Of a stretch of DNA of 9,352 nt, positions 1-8,573 are shown piece after piece (the first letter of the stretch is position 1; each line of letters begins with the position of its first letter). The position numbers were made by a program, and so were the translations under genes. Source of the DNA: Verrucomicrobiota bacterium (GTDB lineage: Bacteria > Verrucomicrobiota > Verrucomicrobiia > Limisphaerales > AV2); NCBI GenBank assembly GCA_003218935.1, contig QHPA01000008.1, forward strand, positions 1 to 9,352. Reading direction: 5' to 3'. The notes below the pieces were generated by a model. That model worked only from the letters and a program-made list of their open reading frames with translations, did not search any database and was not told where the DNA came from.

Positions 1-2341
1 CAAAGCTGGTCCGCTTGCCGATCCCGTGTTCGCCGGCGACAAGCAGCGTCGCTTTCGAATCCACAACTGACAGCGCCACCACCTCATCTCCTTTCTCGAG
101 CGTAATGCCACGCACACCGGTTGCGGGACGGCCCATCGATCGAACGTCTTCTTCCGGGAATCGGATGCTCATGCCGTCGCGCGTGATGAGTACAACTTCG
201 TTTTGGCCTGTGGTCAGCTTGACATCAATCAGCGTGTCGCCCGGTTCAATGCCGATGGCGATGATGCCGCCCCTGCGGATGTTGGCAAATTCTTCGAGCG
301 CCGTTTTCTTCACCGTGCCTTGTCGGGTAGTGAAGAAAATGAAGCCCGGCTGTTGCCACGTCTGATCGTCGCTGTTCTGACCCGATTTGGCGACGATCCG
401 AATCAAGGCCGTGACCTTTTCGCCGGTTTTAAGCTCCAAAATATTCGCGATGCTCCGGCCCTTGGCGGCGCGTCCCATGTCGGGGATTTCGTGCACGCGC
501 TCGACATAGACCCGGCCCGTGTTCGTAAAGAACATCAAATAATCGTGCGTGCTGGCAGTGAACAGGTGCTCGATGAAATCAGCCTCCTCACCCTCGACCG
601 CGGAGCTTTCGCGCGTGGTCATGCCGATGACTCCCTTGCCGCCGCGGCGCTGGGAGCGGTACGAGCTGGTGTTTGTGCGTTTGATCAGGCCGTTGTGCGT
701 GAGCGTGATGATGACGCCTTCGTTGGCGATCAAGTCTTCGATGGCAATCTCGCCTTCATCAGGCACAAGGTCGGTCAACCGCGGCGTCGCGTATTTGTCT
801 TTGATCTCCTTCAGCTCGTTTTTAATGATCGTCAGGACGCGCGACTCCTTCGCCAGGATGTCCATCAGGTCGTCGATCTCTTTCAGCAGTTCTTTGTACT
901 CGGCTTCGACCTTGTCGATTTCCATTCCGGTCAATTGATAGAGCCGAAGGTCGAGGATGGCGTTGACCTGAGATTCGCTGAGCGAATAGCGCCCGCTGCT
1001 CAGGCGCGCTTCGTTGCGAATCTTGAGGCCGAAGCCCTGCACCTGCGCCTGCGTGAACTCGAAGGCGAGCAATTTGATTTTTGCTTCCTCGCGATTGTTG
1101 GAACTGCGGATGAGGTGAATGAATTCATCCAGATTGGCGAGGGCGATCAAATAACCTTCCAGGGTTTCAGCGCGTTCTTCGGCCTTTCTCAATTCGAACT
1201 TCGTCCGTCGAATCACCACCTCTCGCCGATGTTCGATATAACAATGGATGAGTTCCTTCAGGTTGAGCGTTTTCGGCCGACCGCGATCGATCGCCAGCAT
1301 GTTCACGGCGAACGACGTTTCGAGCTGCGTGTGCTTGTAAAGATTGTTGATGACCACCTTGGGGAGCGCCTCCCGTTTCAGTTCGATGACGATCCGGGTG
1401 TTTTCGTCCGACTCGTTCCGCATCGCCGCGATGTCAGGGATGATCTTTTCGTTGACCAATTGCGCAATGCGCTCTTCCAAAGCCGCCCGGTTGACGTTGT
1501 AAGGAATTTCGGTGATGACCAACTGCTCGCGGCTGCCTTTCAACTGTTCAATGCCGGCCTTGCCGCGAATCTTGACGCTCGCCCGGCCGGTTTGAAAATA
1601 TTGTTTGATTCCCTCCATGCCGCAGACCATGCCGCCGGTCGGAAAATCCGGACCTTTGATAAACTTCATCAATTGCAGGACCGTGATGTTCGGGTCGTCG
1701 ATCTGGGCGCAGACGCCGTCAATGATTTCACCGAGGTTGTGCGGCGGAATGTTCGTCGCCATGCCGACGGCGATGCCGGTGCCCCCGTTGATGAGCAGAT
1801 TGGGAAACGCCGCCGGGAAGACGGTCGGTTCGGTGCGCGTCTCGTCGTAGTTCGGGACAAAATCCACCGTTTCTTTGTCCATGTCCTGCATGAGCGCGGC
1901 GCCCAGATGCGTCATGCGGGCCTCGGTATAACGCATCGCGGCAGGCGGGTCGTCTTCGATGGAACCGAAGTTGCCTTTGCCGTCCACGAGCCGCTCGCGC
2001 ATGGCCCACCGTTGCGCCATGTGTACCAGCGTGGGATAAATCACCGCTTCCCCATGCGGATGGTAGTTGCCGCTGGTGTCACCGCAGATTTTCGCGCACT
2101 TACGATGCTGCCGGTTGGGAAAGAGAGACAGATCGTGCATCGCGTAAAGGATGCGGCGCTGGGAGGGTTTCAGACCGTCGCGCACGTCGGGCAGCGCGCG
2201 CGAGATGATCACCGACATCGAATAGTCGAGGAACGAATTCTTGATCTCCTCCGCAACATTGATCTTGGAGATTTTTTCATTCGCGGCAAACAACGGCGTG
2301 TTGCTCACCGGCAGGTCGTTCGGGTCTTTTGGCTCGGGCAT
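1..2341 (-). CDS. gyrA: DNA gyrase subunit A, C-terminal end cut by the window edge
   Basis: Breakage-reunion subunit of DNA gyrase, which introduces negative supercoils with GyrB in the cytoplasm. Reading from the ATG at 2341-2339 gives 780 codons that stay open to the left edge. The N-terminal domain has the catalytic tyrosine in AAMRYTEARM (Tyr138, bases 1930-1928) and the quinolone pocket HPHGEAVIYP (residues 94-103). A coiled-coil region follows at about 370-510. The GyrA box QRRGGKG at 564-570 opens the beta-pinwheel domain and separates gyrase from topoisomerase IV ParC; further blades include ANIRRGG (686-692) and MGRPATGVRG (736-745). Compared with E. coli, the Ser83 position is Ala99 and the Asp87 position is Pro103. 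The gene lies 41 bases after gyrB and is very probably cotranscribed with it. No Shine-Dalgarno is visible. An in-frame GTG lies three codons upstream (2350-2348), but ATG is preferred. Probably only the end of the pinwheel and the tail are missing. Confidence 0.97.
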   Translation of the reverse strand, partial: MPEPKDPNDLPVSNTPLFAANEKISKINVAEEIKNSFLDYSMSVIISRALPDVRDGLKPSQRRILYAMHDLSLFPNRQHRKCAKICGDTSGNYHPHGEAVIYPTLVHMAQRWAMRERLVDGKGNFGSIEDDPPAAMRYTEARMTHLGAALMQDMDKETVDFVPNYDETRTEPTVFPAAFPNLLINGGTGIAVGMATNIPPHNLGEIIDGVCAQIDDPNITVLQLMKFIKGPDFPTGGMVCGMEGIKQYFQTGRASVKIRGKAGIEQLKGSREQLVITEIPYNVNRAALEERIAQLVNEKIIPDIAAMRNESDENTRIVIELKREALPKVVINNLYKHTQLETSFAVNMLAIDRGRPKTLNLKELIHCYIEHRREVVIRRTKFELRKAEERAETLEGYLIALANLDEFIHLIRSSNNREEAKIKLLAFEFTQAQVQGFGLKIRNEARLSSGRYSLSESQVNAILDLRLYQLTGMEIDKVEAEYKELLKEIDDLMDILAKESRVLTIIKNELKEIKDKYATPRLTDLVPDEGEIAIEDLIANEGVIITLTHNGLIKRTNTSSYRSQRRGGKGVIGMTTRESSAVEGEEADFIEHLFTASTHDYLMFFTNTGRVYVERVHEIPDMGRAAKGRSIANILELKTGEKVTALIRIVAKSGQNSDDQTWQQPGFIFFTTRQGTVKKTALEEFANIRRGGIIAIGIEPGDTLIDVKLTTGQNEVVLITRDGMSIRFPEEDVRSMGRPATGVRGITLEKGDEVVALSVVDSKATLLVAGEHGIGKRTSF

Positions 2342-2342
2342 T

Positions 2343-2380
2343 GGGCTCACGCAGGCCGAAGCCTGCGGCTACAGGGCTCA
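2343..2380 (-). repeat. UUCG-capped hairpin flanked by 7-base direct repeats in the gyrB-gyrA spacer
   Basis: The spacer holds a perfect 7-bp stem (CGCAGGC at 2350-2356, GCCTGCG at 2361-2367) around a 4-base loop that reads TTCG in the transcribed direction, a very stable tetraloop. The hairpin plus a TGTAGC lead-in occupies 2350-2373. It is flanked exactly by the direct repeat TGAGCCC (minus strand) at 2374-2380 and 2343-2349. This arrangement resembles a short palindromic element with a target-site duplication. Removing the element and one repeat would leave a 10-base gyrB-gyrA spacer. There is no T-run after the stem, so it is not an intrinsic terminator; it could still affect mRNA stability or gyrA translation. 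The element reading is an inference from this single copy. Confidence 0.6.
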
Positions 2381-2382
2381 GG

Positions 2383-4965
<2,583 letters not shown>

Positions 4966-4979
4966 TCAAAGGCGCCAAT

Positions 4980-5008
4980 AATCTAAAAAAAAAGGCCTCT
5001 GGACACAA
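4980..5008 (-). promoter_or_regulatory. Weak sigma-70-like promoter candidate for gyrB
   Basis: TTGTGT (5008-5003) and TAGATT (4985-4980) are separated by 17 bases. They match the -35 and -10 consensus at 3 and 4 of 6 positions. The spacer includes a run of nine T on the transcribed strand. The placement, 84 bases before the chosen gyrB ATG and just ahead of the 4946-4962 dyad, is sensible, but the match is weak and other choices exist, for example TTGTGG-18-TAATGG at about 5070-5041. Confidence 0.25.
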
Positions 5009-5046
5009 CTTTTATTTGCGTGAATCTCCTGTAAAAAACACCATTA

Positions 5047-5096
5047 GTTGTGCACCTGGCAAATCCACAACCAAAGGTATTGGGTATCAGACCCAA
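5047..5096 (-). promoter_or_regulatory. Inverted-repeat cluster in the gyrB upstream region
   Basis: Two separate dyads lie here. GTTGTG (5071-5066) and CACAAC (5052-5047) form a 6-bp inverted repeat with a 13-base centre, and a third GTTGTG copy sits at 5009-5004, overlapping the -35 candidate. Next to it, TTGGGT-CTGAT-ACCCAA (5096-5080) forms a 6-bp hairpin with a 5-base loop. The stretch between the unknown gene and gyrB has no convincing gene on either strand, so regulatory use is plausible but unproven. Confidence 0.25.
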
Positions 5097-5100
5097 ACGT

Positions 5101-5132
5101 GAAAAATGACGCCTCCTGATGTTTTTAAGGCG
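5101..5132 (-). terminator. Weak terminator-like hairpin after the unknown gene
   Basis: CGCCT (5132-5128) pairs with AGGCG (5114-5110) across a 13-base loop, followed on the minus strand by TCATTTTT. It begins about 20 bases after the stop codon of the small exported-protein gene, where an end for the sigma-factor unit would be expected. The stem is short and the T-run interrupted, so termination here would be inefficient at best. Confidence 0.25.
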
Positions 5133-5152
5133 CGAAATCGTGCAAAGAAAAG

Positions 5153-5614
5153 TTACTTCTCGGTCTGGCTCAAAACGACGAACCAAGCGGTGTCATTTTT
5201 GTCGTCGCCCGCAAAAATCAACAGTTCACCAGGCTTTATTTTCTGCGTCTTTTTTACTACCATTTTTCCTTTGCCGTAGAGTTTCACTTCGATTGACGAG
5301 TTGCCAAAGTTATCCACCTCGATTTCGCAGTGGTCGCTCATCTTGACCTTCTTTGGCGTCCCGGCGTGGACGGTAAAATTCTGGCGGTTGACCTCGAAAT
5401 AATTCTTCCACTTTAAGGCCGTGCGTAATCTCTCCGTCACTTTCGCGTCCACCTCCTTCAGCTTGGGGTCGTCAGGTTTGTCATTGTTTGTGCCCCAGAC
5501 CAGTTGGGCTTGCAGAGCCAGGTCCGTGGAACCGGACCTGAGCAGGCAGGAACAAGCAAAGAACAGCACAACTGTAGCCAGTGAAATTCCTCCAAAAGGA
5601 AATATCTTTTTCAT
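5153..5614 (-). CDS. Small exported or lipid-anchored protein of unknown function
   Basis: I do not recognise the family. The 153-residue product starts MKK, has a hydrophobic stretch at about residues 8-25 (SLATVVLFFACSCLL), then a polar region. The stretch contains Cys21 and Cys23 in an imperfect lipobox context (FFAC, ACSC), so a lipoprotein or an uncleaved N-terminal anchor is more likely than a clean signal-peptidase I substrate. The mature part has a short charged helical-looking segment (about 50-70) and then alternating beta-like stretches rich in Lys and Val (about 78-148), ending WFVVLSQTEK. There are no catalytic motifs. It follows the anti-sigma gene by 40 bases on the same strand, so it may be an envelope partner or output of that system. 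No Shine-Dalgarno is visible before the ATG at 5614-5612. The reading frame looks genuine because of the coherent export signal and its place in the unit. Confidence 0.8.
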   Translation of the reverse strand: MKKIFPFGGISLATVVLFFACSCLLRSGSTDLALQAQLVWGTNNDKPDDPKLKEVDAKVTERLRTALKWKNYFEVNRQNFTVHAGTPKKVKMSDHCEIEVDNFGNSSIEVKLYGKGKMVVKKTQKIKPGELLIFAGDDKNDTAWFVVLSQTEK

Positions 5615-5654
5615 GCCGGCGCTATTGTGGCGAAGAACTCGGGCGGCGTAAATC

Positions 5655-6143
5655 TTATTCGCGATGGCTGTCCACCCAAACGACCGTCATGCCCGCAGCT
5701 TCGGACTGGAACGAGAATGAACTGGTCTCTTCCAGCGGAGTTTCAATTTCATGGCTGTCGTCCAAGGCTACCAAGGCTTCTGCGCCTTTCGGCGCTCGCA
5801 AGGCCACAACTACAAGGACAGCCAGCGCGACCAACGCGGCCGCAGGAGCCAAAAACCGAAGCCACCAGGACGTTGCCGCCGTTTCTGCCTGCTCGCTGGC
5901 CTGCCCCTTTTCTTCGCGTTCGATTTGTCGCTGAATCTTTGACCAGTAGAACCCGCGAGATTCGGGTAGTCTCACCTCTAATTCATTCTCCGCCAACAAC
6001 GACTTGGTTAGCTTCAATTCCTCGAAAAGGGACCGAGCATCCGCATCGCTGTTCGAGAAATCCTCGACGGCCTTGGCCTCGCCAGGCGACAACTCGCCGT
6101 CCAGGTAAGCCTGCAGTCTCAGTTCTGTCTCGTGGTTAATCAT
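5655..6143 (-). CDS. Membrane-anchored anti-sigma factor partner of the upstream ECF sigma
   Basis: A 162-residue single-pass membrane protein. The N-terminal cytoplasmic part (about 1-60), with LRLQAYLDGELSPGEAKAVE at 8-27, matches the pattern of anti-sigma domains that bind ECF sigma factors. One transmembrane helix follows at about 95-115 (FLAPAAALVALAVLVVVAL), then an outer tail of about 45 residues ending in TVVWVDSHRE, a VVWV-type ending I associate with some anti-sigma proteins. There is no cysteine, so it cannot be a zinc-binding HxxxCxxC type. The start was chosen at 6143 because ATGA overlaps the sigma stop codon, GGGAAG lies 7 bases upstream, and an earlier start would run far into the sigma gene. 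The overlap implies translational coupling and a fixed ratio of the two proteins. The signal that releases the sigma factor is unknown. Confidence 0.85.
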   Translation of the reverse strand: MINHETELRLQAYLDGELSPGEAKAVEDFSNSDADARSLFEELKLTKSLLAENELEVRLPESRGFYWSKIQRQIEREEKGQASEQAETAATSWWLRFLAPAAALVALAVLVVVALRAPKGAEALVALDDSHEIETPLEETSSFSFQSEAAGMTVVWVDSHRE

Positions 6144-6742
6144 CTGAGTTCTTCCCGTTTCCAACCTGCCAGAAGCGCTGCAATCTTCCGGCGCGCATAG
6201 AAAAGCCGCGACATTACCGTTCCTATCGAGCACTGCATCCGCTTGGCAATCTCTTTATATTCCAGCTCTTCAAATTCGTGCAAAATCAGCACGGTCCGAT
6301 GCTCGCAAGACAACTTGCCCAACGCTTCGTCAATCCGCTGGCGGAGTTCGCCCCGCTCCATTCGCTCCGTAGGATTCGGCGTCACGACCGGCATCTGACG
6401 CTCCACACCGCCTGATTCCTCGTCTAGCTGCTCAATGGACTCTGCCCGCAGACGCTTTTGCTTCCGCAACTGGTCGAGGCAGAGATTGATGATAATTCGA
6501 GTCATCCAGGTCACGAAACTGGCTTCGCCCTGAAATTGTTTCAGGCGCTGCCACGCCTTGACCCACGCTTCCTGGGAAAGATCAGCCGCCTCTTCCTCGT
6601 TCCGCATCATGCTGACAGCCCGGGCGTAAATCTTATCCCGATGCCGGGCGACCAGTTCCTCAAACGCCTGCATGTCGGCCTTTTGCGCCGCTTTAACCAG
6701 CGCATCGTCTGCAGCAGACGGGTAATCAAGCTTGCGCGACAT
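6140..6742 (-). CDS. RNA polymerase sigma factor, ECF (group 4) family
   Basis: A 200-residue sigma factor with only regions 2 and 4, as in extracytoplasmic-function sigmas. Region 2 spans about 25-97, with FEELVARHRDKIYARA, DLSQEAWVKAWQ and the -10-contacting FVTWMTRIIINLCLDQLRKQ. A variable linker covers 98-130, and region 4 spans about 131-190, with the helix-turn-helix EYKEIAKRMQCSIGTVMSRL (161-180) that reads the -35 element. The start is the ATG at 6742-6740. The open frame continues upstream inside hisB, but that part is low-complexity shadow. No clear Shine-Dalgarno is present. It lies 41 bases after hisB and overlaps the anti-sigma gene by 4 bases. Its target promoter cannot be deduced here; sigma factors of this kind often activate their own unit. 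Confidence 0.93.
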   Translation of the reverse strand: MSRKLDYPSAADDALVKAAQKADMQAFEELVARHRDKIYARAVSMMRNEEEAADLSQEAWVKAWQRLKQFQGEASFVTWMTRIIINLCLDQLRKQKRLRAESIEQLDEESGGVERQMPVVTPNPTERMERGELRQRIDEALGKLSCEHRTVLILHEFEELEYKEIAKRMQCSIGTVMSRLFYARRKIAALLAGWKREELR

Positions 6743-6783
6743 GAGTTCGACGTGGAACGTTGGGCGGCTATTCAGCAGCAGGG

Positions 6784-7446
6784 TCAGAGTCTCCCTTTGG
6801 TGCTGGGCAAAAGCCCGGCAATTCGTGCATCCTTTTGACAAGCAAAGTCCACAGCCTTGGCGAACGCCTTGAACAGCGCCTCGACCACATGATGCGGTTC
6901 GCCGCCATAAAGCAGTTCCAGGTGAAGGTTGCAACGCGCTTCGTTGGCAAATCCTTGAAAAAATTCCTTCGCCAGACCAAACCGGAACGCCGACGACACA
7001 TCTTGTTTCTTCTCTGCAGCGGTAACCTTCTTGTAGGCCAGGTCGCTCATTCCACGCCAGACCAGAAACGGCCGACCGCTGAAATCGACTACGCATCGCG
7101 CGAGGCATTCATCCATCGGCACGTAACCTTCGCCGGTAAACGGATTCCGCGGGTCGAAACCGGCGCCGTAGCGGCGGATCCCTTTCTTGTTGCCGAGCGC
7201 TTTCTGGAAGGCCTGCCCCAAAGCGATGCCGCAATCCTCGACGGTGTGGTGAGCGTCCACCTCGAGGTCGCCTTCGCAACGCAGGTGCAAATCGACCACC
7301 GCATGCTTCGCAAAGAGCGCCAACATGTGGTCGAAAAAAGGGATGCCGGTTTTGACCAGCGATTTCCCGCTCCCGTCAATGTTCAGTTTGATGAGGATGT
7401 TCGTCTCTTTGCTGACTCGCTTCACCTGAGCGTGCCGCTTTTTCAT
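6784..7446 (-). CDS. hisB: Imidazoleglycerol-phosphate dehydratase
   Basis: Catalyses dehydration of imidazole-glycerol phosphate to imidazole-acetol phosphate in histidine synthesis, in the cytoplasm, using manganese. The 220-residue product has GIPFFDHML (34-42), the first metal motif HHTVED (66-71), the second HHVVEA (185-190) and the terminal LLPSTKGRL. It is monofunctional: the histidinol-phosphatase domain fused in E. coli is absent. It is longer than the usual roughly 195 residues because of two extra loops, at about 95-106 (GAGFDPRNPFTG region, before YVPMDE) and about 138-152 (before FGLAKEFF). The ATG at 7446-7444 is preferred to the in-frame TTG at 7452; neither has a good ribosome site. 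No other his gene is nearby. It lies 99 bases after trxB and 41 bases before the sigma gene, possibly on a shared transcript. Confidence 0.96.
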   Translation of the reverse strand: MKKRHAQVKRVSKETNILIKLNIDGSGKSLVKTGIPFFDHMLALFAKHAVVDLHLRCEGDLEVDAHHTVEDCGIALGQAFQKALGNKKGIRRYGAGFDPRNPFTGEGYVPMDECLARCVVDFSGRPFLVWRGMSDLAYKKVTAAEKKQDVSSAFRFGLAKEFFQGFANEARCNLHLELLYGGEPHHVVEALFKAFAKAVDFACQKDARIAGLLPSTKGRL

Positions 7447-7545
7447 ACCCAACGATTAAACAACCCACCCGTGGGAAAACAAAGCGAAAATCCATGTATG
7501 CGTATCAAATCGCAGTGGGACGTGGAACCGGCGGGCTCAGTTCAA
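7447..7545. other. trxB-hisB spacer
   Basis: 99 bases without a convincing gene. I see no intrinsic terminator and no strong promoter. A 12-base near-palindrome (CCCACCCGTGGG, 7464-7475) lies 18 bases before the hisB ATG, and GAACTGA is repeated around the trxB stop codon. Read-through from trxB into hisB therefore seems possible. Confidence 0.3.
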
Positions 7546-8475
7546 TCACTGATTCAGTTCAGCCAGATAACGCTCGGCGTCGATGGCCGCCGCGCAGCCC
7601 ATCCCTGCTGCCGTGACCGCCTGCCGATAAACTTTATCGGAACAATCGCCGGCAACAAACACGCCCGGCACATTCGTTTCCATTCCGCGTGCCGGAATGA
7701 TGTAGCCCGCGTCGTCCATATCGATGACGCCTTTGAAGAGCTGCGTGTTGGGCAAATGCCCGATGGCCACGAACACCCCGGCGCAATCCATCACGCTCTC
7801 CTTGTTCGTCCTCACGTTCTTCAACCGAACACCGATGACTTTATCTTGTTTCACGTCGAGGATTTCCGTTACCACTGAATCCCAAATCGGTTTGATTTTC
7901 GGATTGGAAAGGGTCCGGTCAGCCATGATTTTGGATGCACGCAACGTGTCGCGGCGATGCACCAGGTAAATCGTGGAGGAAAAACGCGTGAGATAAGTCG
8001 CCTCCTCGCACGCTGAATCGCCGCCACCAACCACGACGAGCGGTTGATCCCGGAATATCGGCAACGCGCCGTCGCACGTCGCGCAATACGTCACACCCTT
8101 GGTCTCCAGCAGCTTTTCGCTCTCGAGGCCCAGATGCCGATGGCTCGCGCCGCTGGCGATGATGATGGTCTGCGTTTCGACTTTTTCACCATCGACCGTC
8201 AGCGTGAACGGCCGTTTCGATAGATCGACTGCCTCGACCGTGCCGAACTTGACGCGCGCACCAAACCGCTCGGCCTGTTTCTGCATCCGGCTCATCAACT
8301 CGTAGCCATCCATGCCCTCAGGAAAACCGGGAAAATTTTCGACAATGCTGGTCGTCGTGAGCAGGCCGCCCGGCATTGTGCCGGTCAGCACCAGCGGCGA
8401 AAGTTTTGCCCGAGCGGCGTAAAGCGCGGCGGTCAGCCCGGCGCAGCCGGTCCCGATGATGACCACTTTTTCCAT
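7546..8475 (-). CDS. trxB: Thioredoxin reductase (NADPH)
   Basis: FAD enzyme that reduces thioredoxin with NADPH for cytoplasmic thiol homeostasis. At 309 residues it has the normal low-molecular-weight bacterial length. The N-terminal FAD loop is GTGCAG (8-13), followed by GGLLTTTSIVENFPG (36-50). The redox-active disulfide is CATC (131-134) in GVTYCATCDG. The NADPH domain has VVVGGGDSACEEA (147-159) and the phosphate-binding HRRDTLRAS (173-181). The C-terminal FAD segment is VFVAGDCSDKVYRQAVTAAGMG. The start is the ATG at 8475-8473, directly before the flavin-binding strand MEKVVIIG. The frame extends to a TTG at 8532, but that extension does not look coding. Only a weak AGGT lies about 12 bases upstream. 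It diverges from the SAM hydroxide adenosyltransferase gene. Confidence 0.97.
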   Translation of the reverse strand: MEKVVIIGTGCAGLTAALYAARAKLSPLVLTGTMPGGLLTTTSIVENFPGFPEGMDGYELMSRMQKQAERFGARVKFGTVEAVDLSKRPFTLTVDGEKVETQTIIIASGASHRHLGLESEKLLETKGVTYCATCDGALPIFRDQPLVVVGGGDSACEEATYLTRFSSTIYLVHRRDTLRASKIMADRTLSNPKIKPIWDSVVTEILDVKQDKVIGVRLKNVRTNKESVMDCAGVFVAIGHLPNTQLFKGVIDMDDAGYIIPARGMETNVPGVFVAGDCSDKVYRQAVTAAGMGCAAAIDAERYLAELNQ

Positions 8476-8573
8476 AAGGGTGGTGAACCTAGTGGCACCT
8501 CGTGCACTTGGCAAGTTTTGCATGGTACGCAATTGGTTTGTGAATCTGCCGGTCGGGCAGCTATAAGGACCTC
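8476..8573. promoter_or_regulatory. Divergent promoter region between trxB and the DUF62 gene
   Basis: 98 bases separate the two divergent starts and must hold both promoters unless longer transcripts enter. An 11-base dyad ACTTG-G-CAAGT (8506-8516) sits in the middle and includes TTGGCA, a possible -35 for the rightward gene. I found no well-spaced -10 for it. A 5-bp hairpin CTGCC-GGTCG-GGCAG (8546-8560) precedes the rightward ribosome site AAGGA (8565-8569), which is 4 bases from the ATG at 8574. Confidence 0.4.

Noticed and set aside
4985..4995. GGCC followed by nine T on the minus strand, as an intrinsic terminator
   Set aside because: No stem of useful length precedes the T-run.
4983..5186. 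67-codon minus-strand frame in the gyrB upstream region
   Set aside because: It overlaps the end of the unknown gene, has no ribosome site and an incoherent composition.
6743..7108. N-terminal extension of the sigma factor by 122 residues
   Set aside because: It would overlap hisB deeply, and the residues are Arg/Cys/Ser-rich shadow sequence. The sigma domain starts normally after the ATG at 6742.
6760..7878. 372-codon plus-strand open frame opposite hisB and trxB
   Set aside because: It spans two genuine minus-strand genes and their spacer, and its translation resembles nothing.
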